Source: Metaphire vulgaris (lineage: Eukaryota > Annelida > Clitellata > Crassiclitellata > Megascolecidae). From it: a stretch of 64,000 bases of DNA. Below, one piece after another: positions 34,280 to 43,639 of this stretch. The stretch spans positions 8,635,881-8,699,880 of the forward strand of contig CM030833.1 in the NCBI GenBank assembly GCA_018105865.1, given 5' to 3'. The notes under the pieces were generated by a model. That model was not told the DNA's origin. It saw only the letters and a program-made list of their open reading frames with translations, and did not search any database. Both the position numbers and the translations under genes were made by a program. How positions within the stretch are numbered: position 1 is the first letter of the stretch; each line of letters opens with the position of its first letter.

Positions 34280-34280
34280 A
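34113..34280. repeat. (TA)n microsatellite with GTGGATA interruptions
   Basis: Long TA run at 34135-34202, then three TCGTGGATATATA-type interruptions. It ends 23 bp before the cyclase exon acceptor, so it occupies the usual branch-point region of that intron. Poly-(YI) frames here are artefacts. Confidence 0.95.
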
Positions 34281-34303
34281 TTCATGGTTTAAATATCATT
34301 AAG

Positions 34304-34427
34304 ATCTGTGGCGGATACACTAAGGCGAAATGAAGATATTATACCACAGAATTTCGACTCAGTAACAATTTACTGTTCAGATATAGTTGGATTCACGCAT
34401 TTGGCAGCAAGAAGCAGTCCCATGCAG
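34304..34427 (+). CDS. Receptor guanylate cyclase exon: start of the catalytic domain
   Basis: Encodes SVADTLRRNEDIIPQNFDSV, then TIYCSDIVGFTHLAARSSPM and Q. In membrane guanylate cyclases the equivalent is SVAEQLKRGE....FDSVTIYFSDIVGFT.LS..STPMQ. The Asp of SDIVGF is the first of the two metal-binding aspartates of the class III cyclase fold. The only notable change is Cys for the usual Phe in IYFSD. The exon starts with 1 base after ...cattaag and has 41 codons. It ends at CAG before GTTGGA, a weaker donor, at the M-Q position where I recall introns in family members. The codon split with the exon ending at 11223 (CA+A) reads in frame. The next exon (VV.LLNDLY region) was not found in the window. 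Confidence 0.88.
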
Positions 34428-34655
34428 GTTGGAAATTCTGTAAATATACATTGCAGTATATTGAGATCATTTATATAATTTCATACTTTAGTTATTCTGC
34501 AGTTAAATTAGTCTGTATTACGTTAGCGAACGGTATCATAAATTGACTTGAATACATAAAATTATGCTAATTTATTGTGCCATAATTTTATTTACTAGAC
34601 ACGGCGCAAATGGCTCTGTGCTGGCAAAATGGCTGGCAATTCTTTTTATCGTGTA
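34428..34655. other. Intronic sequence after the cyclase exon
   Basis: AT-rich. No feature recognised before the Helitron-like end at 34656. Confidence 0.5.
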
Positions 34656-35045
34656 CTAGAAAGATGCTCGCTTCGCTAGCGCTCGCTTCGCTCGCGTGCA
34701 GGATAATACTAATATCTATCCACATCGCGCAATGTGAATGCTCAATGCGCAATGCTCGAGGCAACGAATATTCTAGAACGGCCAATCAGAACGCTCACCG
34801 AGCCAACCAATCAGAACGCTTGAATGTAACCAATCAGAACATCACACAGCCAACCAATCAGAACACTGACAGCCAAGCAATTAGAACGCTCGAACGCTTG
34901 AAGGTAACAAATCAGAACGCTCACACAGCCAAGCAATTAGAACGCTCGAACGCTTGAAGGTAACAAATCAGAACGCTCACACAGCCAACCAATCAGAACG
35001 CTTGAAGGTAACAGACATAAAGAGGAAGGATTTTAATATTATAGA
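34656..35045 (-). mobile_element. Helitron-like non-autonomous element, minus orientation
   Basis: On the - strand it starts TCTATAATATTAAAATCC (35045 downward), preceded by A, and ends GCGAAGCGAGCATCTTTCTAG at 34656, followed by T. A TC start, a 3' CTAG end, a GC-rich hairpin-forming (GCGAGCGAAGCGAGC) stretch just before it and insertion between A and T are Helitron hallmarks. The 5' 40 bp and 3' 45 bp match the element at 52696-53131. No Rep/helicase coding. Confidence 0.78.
34770..35010 (+). repeat. CCAATCAGAACGCT minisatellite inside the Helitron-like element
   Basis: At least eight copies of a core (C)CAATCAGAACGCT or its variant CAATTAGAACGCT. They are joined by alternating linkers (tgaaggtaac, or cacacagccaac) to give an irregular 20-30-bp unit and a higher-order unit of about 66 bp (aaggtaac...cgaacgcttg repeated near 34900 and 34960). 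The core contains the CCAAT motif. Confidence 0.9.
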
Positions 35046-36060
35046 TTTCCTACTAGTTTCGGTATACCGAAAATCGGAACGATATAAGATTTTTAGAAAA
35101 ATCGACCCAAGTACTTGCAATACCGAAAAATACTAGAAATCGACAATTACCGAATTCGTTTCGTTACTTATTTTCCATATTTCTGCGAATCTACTACAAA
35201 TCAAATCTTATCTTCAACATCACAGTCATACCGTTTACTGTAATGGTGTTCAGTAAAATTCAGTTAATATACATTTTTATGTTCCCCATGGATCTCTGCT
35301 TTATGTCCTCTCCTTTTCACATTATATACAAAGCACCTTGGCGATCCTTCTTTCACATTTCTCTCCTGACTATAATTTCTACGCTGACGATAAGCAGTTA
35401 CCCATGGCGTCCTTTTTAAATGATACTTTGTATGACCAAGTACTATCGTCAAATTTTTAAGTATCATGCAATCTTAAACGACCCTGTACACTCCCATGAT
35501 ATTGTTTTAATGGTCTGAACCGGCAAATTTTGCATCATGCTTATTTTTATGTGTTGAGTAACGCTGATTTGTGAAGTTATATAAAATTTTCTAAATTTTG
35601 AATGGCTCAACATAAAAAATAAGTTGTACATGCTTTGTGCATATTTTTCTTAACATTTTTGTTATAAATAGTCTGCAAATATATCTGACTTGTTACTGTA
35701 GTCAAGTTTTATGCATGGGAGTTTGTCAATTTTTATGCATGGCATGTTTATGTACTGTCCTTGGAAAAGGACGCCATGCACCACAGGGTGCATGTAAGTA
35801 TAGCGTAGAAAGTGCAGTTAACACATACTTTTGTGGATGTTTTCTGCAAATGTGACGACTGAATGTGTATTTTATGCTCCTCCACATACCTACTTAGTTT
35901 TAAGACTAGACTAGACTACGTGGCAGTGGCGGTTCCAGGATTTGGTAAGTGGGGGTGTTGGGTGGCAAGTTCGTTCTAAGCATGGGGCCAACCATTTGTT
36001 GAAAGATAGGAGTTAGCAATAGACACAAAAACTATGGTATACAAGATGAAAGAACGGTAC
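35046..36060. other. Unassigned intronic sequence
   Basis: No confident feature. A - strand frame (35467-35264) has a C...GHK....H stretch vaguely like a degenerate zinc knuckle, too weak to call. Confidence 0.4.
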
Positions 36061-36375
36061 TTACCTTCGAAATGGCATGTTTAAAGAGAACGAGGTAAGA
36101 TCAAGAATGAAGAAATCAGAGAAAGAACGAATATGAAAGACATGGCAATAAACAAAATCCGAAGTGTGACAAGAATGGGAGAAGAAAGACTCCCTCTGAG
36201 AGCTTTGCATTGTCATATTGATGGAAACAGAAGTAGAGGAAGACAAGCTAAGAGATGGATAGGTAATACAAAAGATGTCGGAAAACAAAATATGAACTTA
36301 GAAGAAGCGACACACATGGCAAGAGACAGGAAGACCTGGAGTGATCTCGTATCAAACTCATCGTCATCATAGATG
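36061..36375 (+). mobile_element. LINE C-terminal fragment with (ATC)n tail
   Basis: Encodes RSRGRQAKRWIGNTKDVGKQ then NMNLEEATHMARDRKTWSDL. This matches the common RTE-like C-terminus pattern GR.RGRP..RW.D..KED......L.EA......R..W. It stops at 36370 after a tcatcgtcatca tail. Confidence 0.7.
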
Positions 36376-36604
36376 GCTGAAGAAAAAGAAGTGGATGTAG
36401 TAGTAAGTATAGGGTTCCAACAGGGGACACTGGGGACAAAGCATTCAATAGGGGACACGGGCACCCCCGACCCCCATGTGGCACCGCCACTGTGCGTGTA
36501 CCACGTTGTGCACGCTTGTTACTTATTTACACAGAATTGTCACTGCATCACAATATCTGTTTTACGAAATTTCGTAGAATTCTCTTATGAGTCACAGTTG
36601 CTGA

Positions 36605-37300
36605 AGTAGTAAAGTAAAGTAAAATCTCGTGGATTTCTATAGCGCCTTGGCAGCAGCACAACAGTAACTGCTTATTCCCAGGCGATCAGCCTCTTTTAAA
36701 ATAGCTACGGGGAAGGTATGTGATCACCCAGGCAATAATCAACATCCAAAGAGCAGTGAGGCTAGGCTGTTACAGCTATGGAGGCTATGATTTTAGAAAA
36801 GGAATGATTTAAGCTTAGACCTGAAGACTTGAGGAGATAATGCAGGAATTATAGGAAATGAGGATTCAGATTTGATTGTTGGAAAGTGTCCAAGTCTGCG
36901 GAGGGAAGCCGTAGGATCGAGTTCCAAAGTTCAGATGAGGGCATGAGGCGTATGAGGTTGCAAATTTTCAAGGATGACTGATTGAGTGGCGTGACAGAGA
37001 TGATGAACGTGTGGGTCGAGGAGGCTGAAAGGTTAATAGTTATCTAAGGTAGACAGGTTTTGATGACTGAAGTGAGCTATATGTAAGTGTTATTATCTTA
37101 TATTGGATACGTTCAATTATTTTAAGCCAATGTAATGATTGTAGTATGGGTGAAATATGGGAGAATTTAGGTGAATTAGTAACAGCACGAGCAAGTGCAT
37201 TTTGTGTTGATTGTAATTTGTTGATAGAGGCTTTTGGAAGGTTATAGTAGAGGGAGTTACATTAATCTAATTTGGAATGGACTATTGTGGAGGCAATTGT
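36605..37300 (-). mobile_element. LINE-A copy, 3' UTR and thumb coding
   Basis: Tail complement agtaaagtaaagtaaaatctcg at 36608, complete UTR and coding 3' end. Coding continues upstream to about 37260 with a YKII-like segment and the ALARAV-type segment. One of the longer LINE-A copies. The 3' tail of a second copy begins immediately upstream at about 37305. Confidence 0.8.
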
Positions 37301-37304
37301 GGAG

Positions 37305-38620
37305 GTAAGTAAAATCTCGTTAATTTCTAAAGCGCTTTCAAAAGATGCACCGAAGTAGCTCCTTATTCCTATGCGCTTAATCTCAAATGAAGTAGCTATA
37401 GCAAAAGGTGGGTCATTCATGCCGGGTCATTTAATCAAAAGGGCGAGTGGGCAGGACGCTATAGCTATGGAAGAAATTATTTTATAAAGAGAAGTGATTT
37501 TAGTTTAGAAAGAAAAACATGAGGAGATGTTGCAAGAAGGGCAGGAAATTATGACTCAGAGTTTGTTATTTGGCTTTGATGTAGGCAGCAAAGAGATATT
37601 GGAATTGAGTTCCAAAGCTCAGGTGCAGCGACGATTGCAAATTTTGAGAGATGATTGATTCAGAGGTCGAAGGAGAGTTACATGAGAAGAAGATCTAGTA
37701 GATCCAGGTTGTTGTGGAACTATCAGATTTCTTAGGTAGACTGGTTTTGATGTATGAAGTGAGTTATAAGTCATCGATATTATTTTATATTCAATGCGTT
37801 CTGCTATTTTGAGCCAGTGGACAGATTTGAGTAATGGTGTAATGTGGCAAAATTTAGGCGATTTAGTTACTGCACGAGCTAAGGCATTTTGAATCGATTG
37901 AAGTGGCAATAGTGGAAGCCTTTGGAAGATTGTGAAACAGTGAGTTGCAGTAGTCTAACTTAGAGTGAACTATTGAAGTGGCAATAGTGGAAGCAGTTTT
38001 AATATCAAGGTAAGGACGAAGGCGACGTAGATCACGAATGTGAGCATAACAGGTTTTGATAGTTGAGATATGTGAGCTTCAAAATTTAGAGAGGAGTCAA
38101 AAGTAAATCTAGGCAAGGGCGTAGGCGGCGAAGGTCACGAATATGAACATAGCAGGCTTATGATAGTTGGGAGATTTGTGATTCGAAGTTGAGTAAAGAA
38201 CCAAATTTGAATTCTAGATTTCTAGCAGTTGGAAGAGGGATTATTGTGGTGTCAGGAGCCAAAACTAGTTTAGGACTGTCAATTGTTTTGAGTTGTTGGG
38301 GTAGTCCAATTAAAAGAAACTGTCTTAGATGGGTTAAGAGCGAAGAGATTAGATGACATCCATGCAGAAATTTCATGCTTGAGGTTGACGACTTTCAAAG
38401 CAGAGACAGTGAGGGGCAGTGGAGCGCACCGCTCCAGGCAAGCTCCAGAAGCGGCATTTTCGTTTGTGAACATACGAATGTATTGGGAAGGCAGCGAGGA
38501 TGTGAACAGAGCAGCAGTCAACAGTGCTGTGGCAGAAAACAGTCTTGAGGAGTTGTTGTGGTCTGGGCGTAGCCTAAAATTTGATTGGGGGAAGGGGGTA
38601 ATGTGTTTAAGGGGTATCAA
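37305..38620 (-). mobile_element. LINE-A-like copy, second subfamily
   Basis: Tail gtaagtaaaatctcg at 37308. C-terminal coding 37909-37619 includes MPLQSIQNALARAVTKSPKF, CHITPLLKSVHWLKIAERIE and YKIISMTYNSL. Upstream, after shifts, come HEISAWMSSNLFALNPSKT (about 38330-38390) and a LPTARNLEFKFGSLLNFESQ block, the usual NLGV.FDS.L.F..HI region. About 150 bp near 37920-38150 is locally duplicated (ggcaatagtggaagc and gtaggcggcgaaggtcacgaat repeats). Confidence 0.8.
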
Positions 38621-38724
38621 TTGTAAAAACTTTTAAAATCTTATAAAAGAATACATTGAAAATGTCAAGGTAGTTTGATTTTTGGGGTATACCGATATAC
38701 CCCTTGTCGCTACGCGCCTGGTTG

Positions 38725-39135
38725 CGGTACATTAATGTGAATGACAAAACTGACCTTGATGCACTGGACCAGCTAGCAAAAATAGTCCTCTTTTATGCTG
38801 ATTGAACGATTTGCGCATTCGGCGTATTCACGGGGAAGGCACGGAGGCCTGCCCCCCTATTAGCTTCGGGACTGGTATTGAGATTCTTCCAAAACCTGTG
38901 AGTGGGTGCAGACAGGTGTACTATTAGATAATTAGATCGAGAAAAGCGCACCAGACAGCAGACTTTAATGCATTCGAGTCACAGCAATGTATTTTGCGTG
39001 TCGAAATGCCCCCTATTTCGGAATCCTTGTTACGCCACTGATGTGCAGAATTGGCTTGCCGAGCAAGGCAATTCGATCGACGAATCAATGGTGCCTTATT
39101 ATGGGTTGCACTCTTCTAAACAGTTTTTTGACGAT
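38725..39135 (+). mobile_element. piggyBac-type transposase relic, split
   Basis: RYINVNDKTDLDALDQLAKI (38725-38784) and, after about 260 unrelated bases, NWLAEQGNSIDESMVPYYGL then HSSKQF (39045-39130). The SIDE(S/Q)MVPY.GRH..KQF block around the first catalytic Asp is diagnostic of piggyBac-like transposases. Later catalytic parts are missing. Confidence 0.8.
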
Positions 39136-39544
39136 TTAGTAGTTCCAATTGTTCAACAATATAGTCAAAGTTCATGGACCCTAATATTGCATAGCGTTTT
39201 TTCTAATGACAATTTTTTTATAACATTTTACGAAACATTCATTTTGTATAATTTTTAACTCTAGCATGTTGATATGTCACTAAAATCACAACTTTACAGC
39301 AAATTTTTAAGAAATTTTAAAACTAATGCGCTAATGGGTTAATTGTCTTTGATGATAAAACCTCTTCGTTGACACTAGAAAACTTCCAGACTTAAAACAC
39401 ATCTATTTCAATTTCAATTAAGTTTTCCTCCATAGTGGGTCCTACTATTTCCCTCCGACTGATCTCTGGGATGACCTGGTCTTTTGCCGATGGATTTGAA
39501 GTACCGATTGATACCCTAGTGTATTAGAAATGGTCCTATAGATG
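39136..39544. other. Unassigned sequence
   Basis: AT-rich, with no recognised feature, ending at the (ATT)n tract that forms the LINE-G tail. Confidence 0.45.
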
Positions 39545-39545
39545 T

Positions 39546-39627
<82 letters not shown>

Positions 39628-39889
39628 ATCCACGTTCTCTACGAAAGGGAATAAGAGCAGCACTCAGGATGCCGATAAATTTCCATACCTCCGCGTGAGT
39701 AAGGCTTCGTCGGGTTTCACCGAGCATTTACAGTTCGAATTGCGCTTTTCCACTAAACATCTCCAAGAATCTCGATTTTAGCTGTCTTCCAGGTTGTGAA
39801 ATGTTCAACGTTACAAAAGGCCAAGTCTTATCGAATTGTTCTGGTCCAGACAGTTCTTGGGCGACCAGCTGGTCTTTTTCATGATTTTG

Positions 39890-40098
39890 GGGGACCCTTA
39901 ATCGCATTGTTAATTAATCGCATCTGGAATGCCTTAAACCCATCCATTCGGAAATCACTTCTTACTCCCTCACTCTGCTCAATGCGAAAGCTGAAGTCTC
40001 ATTAACTTTACCCTGCGACTCCAATGCTAGGAGCGCCTCTGAGTAGAAATAGAAGAGGGCTATACAAATGTCATATTACATTACATTACATTACATTG
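39890..40098 (+). mobile_element. LINE 3' fragment with (ATTAC)n tail inside LINE-G
   Basis: Encodes INRIWNALNPSIRKSLLTPS and ends at a stop near 40003. It is followed by a UTR (gagcgcctctgagtag, ggctatacaaatgtcat) and (ATTAC)4. It splits the LINE-G C-terminal coding. Confidence 0.7.
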
Positions 40099-40226
40099 TC
40101 CATGTTTGGGACTGCTCTCGCAGCATGTCCAAAGTAGCGGAGAAATCGGAGCATTCGTATTTTGATGGATATGGGTTCCTCTCCTTTACGTCCTCTGTTG
40201 TGTGCGAGACGTACGATATCCGAAAA

Positions 40227-41043
40227 ACCCCGAAAAACTGAACTGTTGTGGATTAACACCCCTCGAAGGGTCCACCAGACCAGTCGAACGCCGTTTACGA
40301 TCGGATATGCTGTCGTCGCTCCATCTACCGAAGTGCGCCTCCTTGGTGTTCTCCTTGATGACTCCCTATCTTTCGTCGGCCAAGTGAACTTCGTAACCCG
40401 CGCTTGTTATTTTCAGCTCCGAAAGACTAGGAAGATTCGTCGTTACATCTCAACATCAGCTGCGATACATCTAGATCCGTGCCCTGGTGTTATCTAGGTT
40501 GGATTATTGTAATAGCCTCCTTCTTGGCCTTCCCGACTATCAGCTGGACCGACTGCAATCGGTCCTGAACGCCGCCGCCCGGATGATTTTCGGTGCCAGG
40601 TGGCATGACCATGTTATCCCGTTATTGAGGGATAAGCTCTATTGGCTCAAGATCTCAGAGCATATCGTTTTTAAACGCTGCTCGCTGACCTTCCGAGCCT
40701 TGTATGACCCTTTCTGCCCGGAATATCTTTCGGCGTTGAAATGCAGGCCGGTGATGGCAGACAGTCGCAAACAGCTTCATTCTAGCAAACGATCTCACCT
40801 CTACGCTCCCCATCCGTCCAAGACCGTGAAGCTTGGAGAAAGATTCGTGACTCGGGGCAATCCTCTCTTTTGGAACGCACTTCCAGTTTCGGTGACCATG
40901 GCAACCAACTTCGAGTCGTTCTTATCGAACCTTAAGCGCATTTATTTCGTATATCGTATGAGTGCCTTTTGTAAAACGCTCTTGCCTTTGGCCTTGGCCA
41001 TGCTATAGCGCTACGTAAATTATGAAGTAGAATAGAATAGAAT
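40227..41043 (+). mobile_element. LINE-B copy, 5'-truncated, inserted in LINE-G
   Basis: Coding from KTELLWINTPRR through STEVRLLGVLLDDSLSFVGQ, LSRLDYCNSLLLGLPDYQLD, HDHVIPLLRDKLYWLKISEH and CPEYLSAL to NPLFWNALPVS. Then the 3' end gccatgctatagcgctacgtaaatt and (TAGAA)3. The flanks ccgaaaaa (40219-40226) and ccgaagaa (41044-41051) are a plausible target-site duplication. The open frame 40487-41008 is almost intact. Confidence 0.88.
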
Positions 41044-41707
41044 CCGAAGAATTCTAATCAGGCGCCATTGATGGAATACATCCAGTTTCCTGATCATGGA
41101 TGAGACCAGAGTCCATGTTTTTACTCCGTACACTATACACTCGTGTGTAAACGGCATACAGACGAAGCTTTGTATGGAAGCGGATCCTCGAGCGCCGAAT
41201 ATTTCTTTTAAGAGAGGGAAAACTTTCTCTCGCAATACCAATTCCTCCCAGTGCCTCTCTTTCACTGTTTCTGGAGTTTTCTGTCAAAGAGCCCAGAACG
41301 ACGAACTCCTTGACTATCTTCACTTTATTACCAGCTACAAACGCAGGTGAAGATTGTGATGGGGAAGTAGTATGAATCTCAGTTTTTGACCAGTTGACCT
41401 CCAATCCTAGCTGTCGTCCTTCCTTTTCCATAATATCCAATGCCAGTAACAGTGATTTCCAGCATTTCCGCCAGGAGAGTATTATCGTGTGCAAAGTCGG
41501 TAAATGTTTAATTTCCAAGTGTTGTCCTAGCGAATCCACGGTGGACGGTTCTTTCCATTTTAATAATAATTTGTGCGGCCAATGATTGTGTGCCAATGTA
41601 AAGAATCGATCGTATGCAGTGCAGACCTGTAATCCGAATCTACGGCTGCTTGGCAACAACACGCATGTAGATTTTAAGAACATGCTTATTATATTAAACA
41701 ATCTCAA

Positions 41708-41966
41708 TCTCAGACAGCAGCCAAAAGAAGCCCCTATCCATTTTTATTTATTTCGTTTATTTATAGACGCATCCGTAACTAGGACGATGAGCGTCTGCTA
41801 AACTATGCACAGTTCCGCAGGTTTAGGACTCGGGTCAACTAAAGTTTATCTATACAGTGATTGTATTGACAGAGTTCGTCTATGCAATGTTCGTATTTAC
41901 AACTGCCCGAGGTTGAAAGGCGATGACGCTAGCCGACTACCTAACCTAAAAACCTACGTACAGGAA
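41708..41966. other. Unassigned sequence
   Basis: No recognised feature between the LINE-G 5' limit and the hAT-like target site. Confidence 0.4.
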
Positions 41967-41974
41967 GTAGGACG

Positions 41975-42774
41975 CAGAGGTATGCGGATCAAAAAAAATT
42001 GAGACCGCGAATAATCCGGTTCCGCCAAGTTTGGATCCGCATCCGCTAGCGTTTCCTTTGTCAGGAGCCGTGGAGGATCCGAATCAGCAAATAGTAAATA
42101 AGTTTGATGTTTTAATGTCACCCCTCCTCATAATTTCTGCAAGCCTCAACTTAAATATTATAAGCAGTCAAATTATGTGCCTATGTCATATCTTGATAAT
42201 GTATATTGGACAACCGAGTAATCATCACACCTCGACCAGTACAAAGCAAATTTAGGCAATAAATTTGTTGCTTCATAACCAAGGAGCTCCAAATTCTCCA
42301 AAACCTCTTTAAATTACCAACAGCGTTGTCATAGTGTTAGGTGTCATATATCTGTTACTGGCGTGTCATTAAACCCCATAAAAAGAAACAGACAAAGACG
42401 ATGCAGGTTGTCTGGTCTTTGGACTTGTGTGAAGTTGTCTTCCGCGAGTGAGTCTGATCTCTGATGTCAACCACCTACCTTCGTGTTTCTGTTGATCAGA
42501 TAATTACCGCTTTGATGAATGGAAACCATGCCACAAACCAAACAATTCAGTGAGGTAATTTGAGTAGGTATTAAATAGCAATGCACAATGTATATGTATT
42601 TGTGTATGTGTGTGTGTGTGTGTGTGGCACTGTGTATTTGACAGTTGTCAGGGTCCGCGGATAATCCGCGTCCGCCGGTTATTTGATACTTGGGTTCGCC
42701 GAGGTCCGCGGATCCATTAAATCCTTAGGGATCTGAATCCGCCTGCGGATCTATCCGCGATCCGCACATCTCTG
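41975..42774. mobile_element. 800-bp hAT-like non-autonomous element with 8-bp TSD
   Basis: The left terminus CAGAGGTATGCGGATC and right terminus GATCCGCACATCTCTG are inverted repeats with few mismatches. The flanks are gtaggacg (41967-41974) and gtaggaag (42775-42782), a 7/8 match of the length expected for hAT elements. The subterminal regions on both sides repeat ATCCGCG/CGCGGAT motifs (41998-42050, 42655-42770). The interior has a (TG)n tract (42600-42626) and no transposase coding. Confidence 0.85.
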
Positions 42775-42782
42775 GTAGGAAG

Positions 42783-43400
42783 TAGGATTTTCCTGATGCT
42801 CTGACGGCGAAGGGAGTTTTCTCTCCCAAGCATCTATCCCTTGTGCGTGGCCATTTTATACCCACGCATGCTATGCTCGCTTGCCGTGGCCAATGAGCAC
42901 GTCTCAACTCCAGCAAGCCCCAGGGAGGGCGCCAACTAGCCAAATATAGCCTAACGAAACGAGGTAACGTTTTAGTATGACCCGATTGTGAAGCATCAAT
43001 TTGCATCGAGTTGCAAAATAATTTCACCACTTACCTGTTTCTTATCAACCCTCAAGGGCCAGGACCATGACCAGGACCAATAACTCAAGACCAGGACTGG
43101 ACCAAGGACATGACTTAATATTTAGCAATGAGAAAAGCATATCTTGTCATTCTAATGAAAGTGCTTATTACCGGTAATGCTAATATTTATAGGCCAAACG
43201 ACTACTACGACAAGTATATAACTATATAGTGTAGAGTTGACACATGAAAAATTAAACAGTCTAAAATTTTGCATAGTTGGTTATTCGGCGTATTCATCCT
43301 TTCACTAATCAAGTCTAGAGAGGCATTTTAGAAAGACCAATGTTTCCAACAAAGGACCAGTCATTTTTGCCCTATGTGGGCGCGGGTTACAGATGGTAGC
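42783..43400. other. Unassigned sequence
   Basis: No gene recognised. The - strand frame at 43030-42725 overlaps the hAT-like terminus and has no family resemblance. A short ggaccaggac repetition occurs at about 43060-43105. Confidence 0.4.
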
Positions 43401-43404
43401 CGCT

Positions 43405-43550
43405 CCAGCTATAACCGCCCCGGTTATGACCACCCTGGTTATGACCGCCCCAGTTATGACCGCTGACCGCCCCGTTTATGACCGCCCCAGTTATGACCGC
43501 CCCAAATATGACTACCTCAAATATGACCACCCCAAATATGACCTCAATAT
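43405..43550 (+). repeat. 15-bp minisatellite (TTATGACCGCCCCAG)
   Basis: About nine imperfect copies of a 15-bp unit (ttatgaccgccccag, drifting to atatgaccaccccaa). In frame it would read as a repeated SYDRP-like pentapeptide, but with no gene context I treat this as incidental. A TA/CA-rich microsatellite (43565-43635) follows. Confidence 0.85.
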
Positions 43551-43639
43551 AAATAAACAAATACACGTATATATATATAGTGCATATATATATACACACA
43601 CACAAATATAGTGTATATATATATATATATTGTTAGTAT

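Larger units (their letters stand above)
39545..41707 (-). mobile_element. LINE-G copy with (ATT)n tail, interrupted by two other LINEs
   Basis: From the 5' side on the - strand: ALDIMEKEGRQLGLEVNWSK then VKIVKEFVVLGSLTENSRNS (41500-41290), followed by TWTLVSSMIRKLDVFHQWRL and IRILRI (to about 41044). LINE-B is inserted next. LINE-G continues at 40218-40099 with RMLRFLRYFGHAARAVPN. A fragment with an ATTAC tail is then inserted, and LINE-G ends with WKRPAGRPRTVWTRTIR and FTTWKTAK (about 39890-39785). The tail is an 82-bp (ATT)n tract (39545-39626). Confidence 0.8.

Noticed and set aside
34070..34333. Tyrosine-isoleucine-rich peptides (also 50520-50974, 52226-52642)
   Set aside because: Translations of TA-rich microsatellites in several frames and both strands.
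35264..35467. Retroviral-type gag zinc knuckle
   Set aside because: Only a degenerate C...GHK....H stretch with the second cysteine missing; no neighbouring gag, protease or RT sequence.
42725..43030. 101-codon - strand frame
   Set aside because: It overlaps the hAT-like terminus and its target site; no similarity to any family I recognise.
43393..43611. Repeat protein with SYDRP-like pentapeptides
   Set aside because: It is a 15-bp minisatellite running into TA/CA repeats, without exon context.
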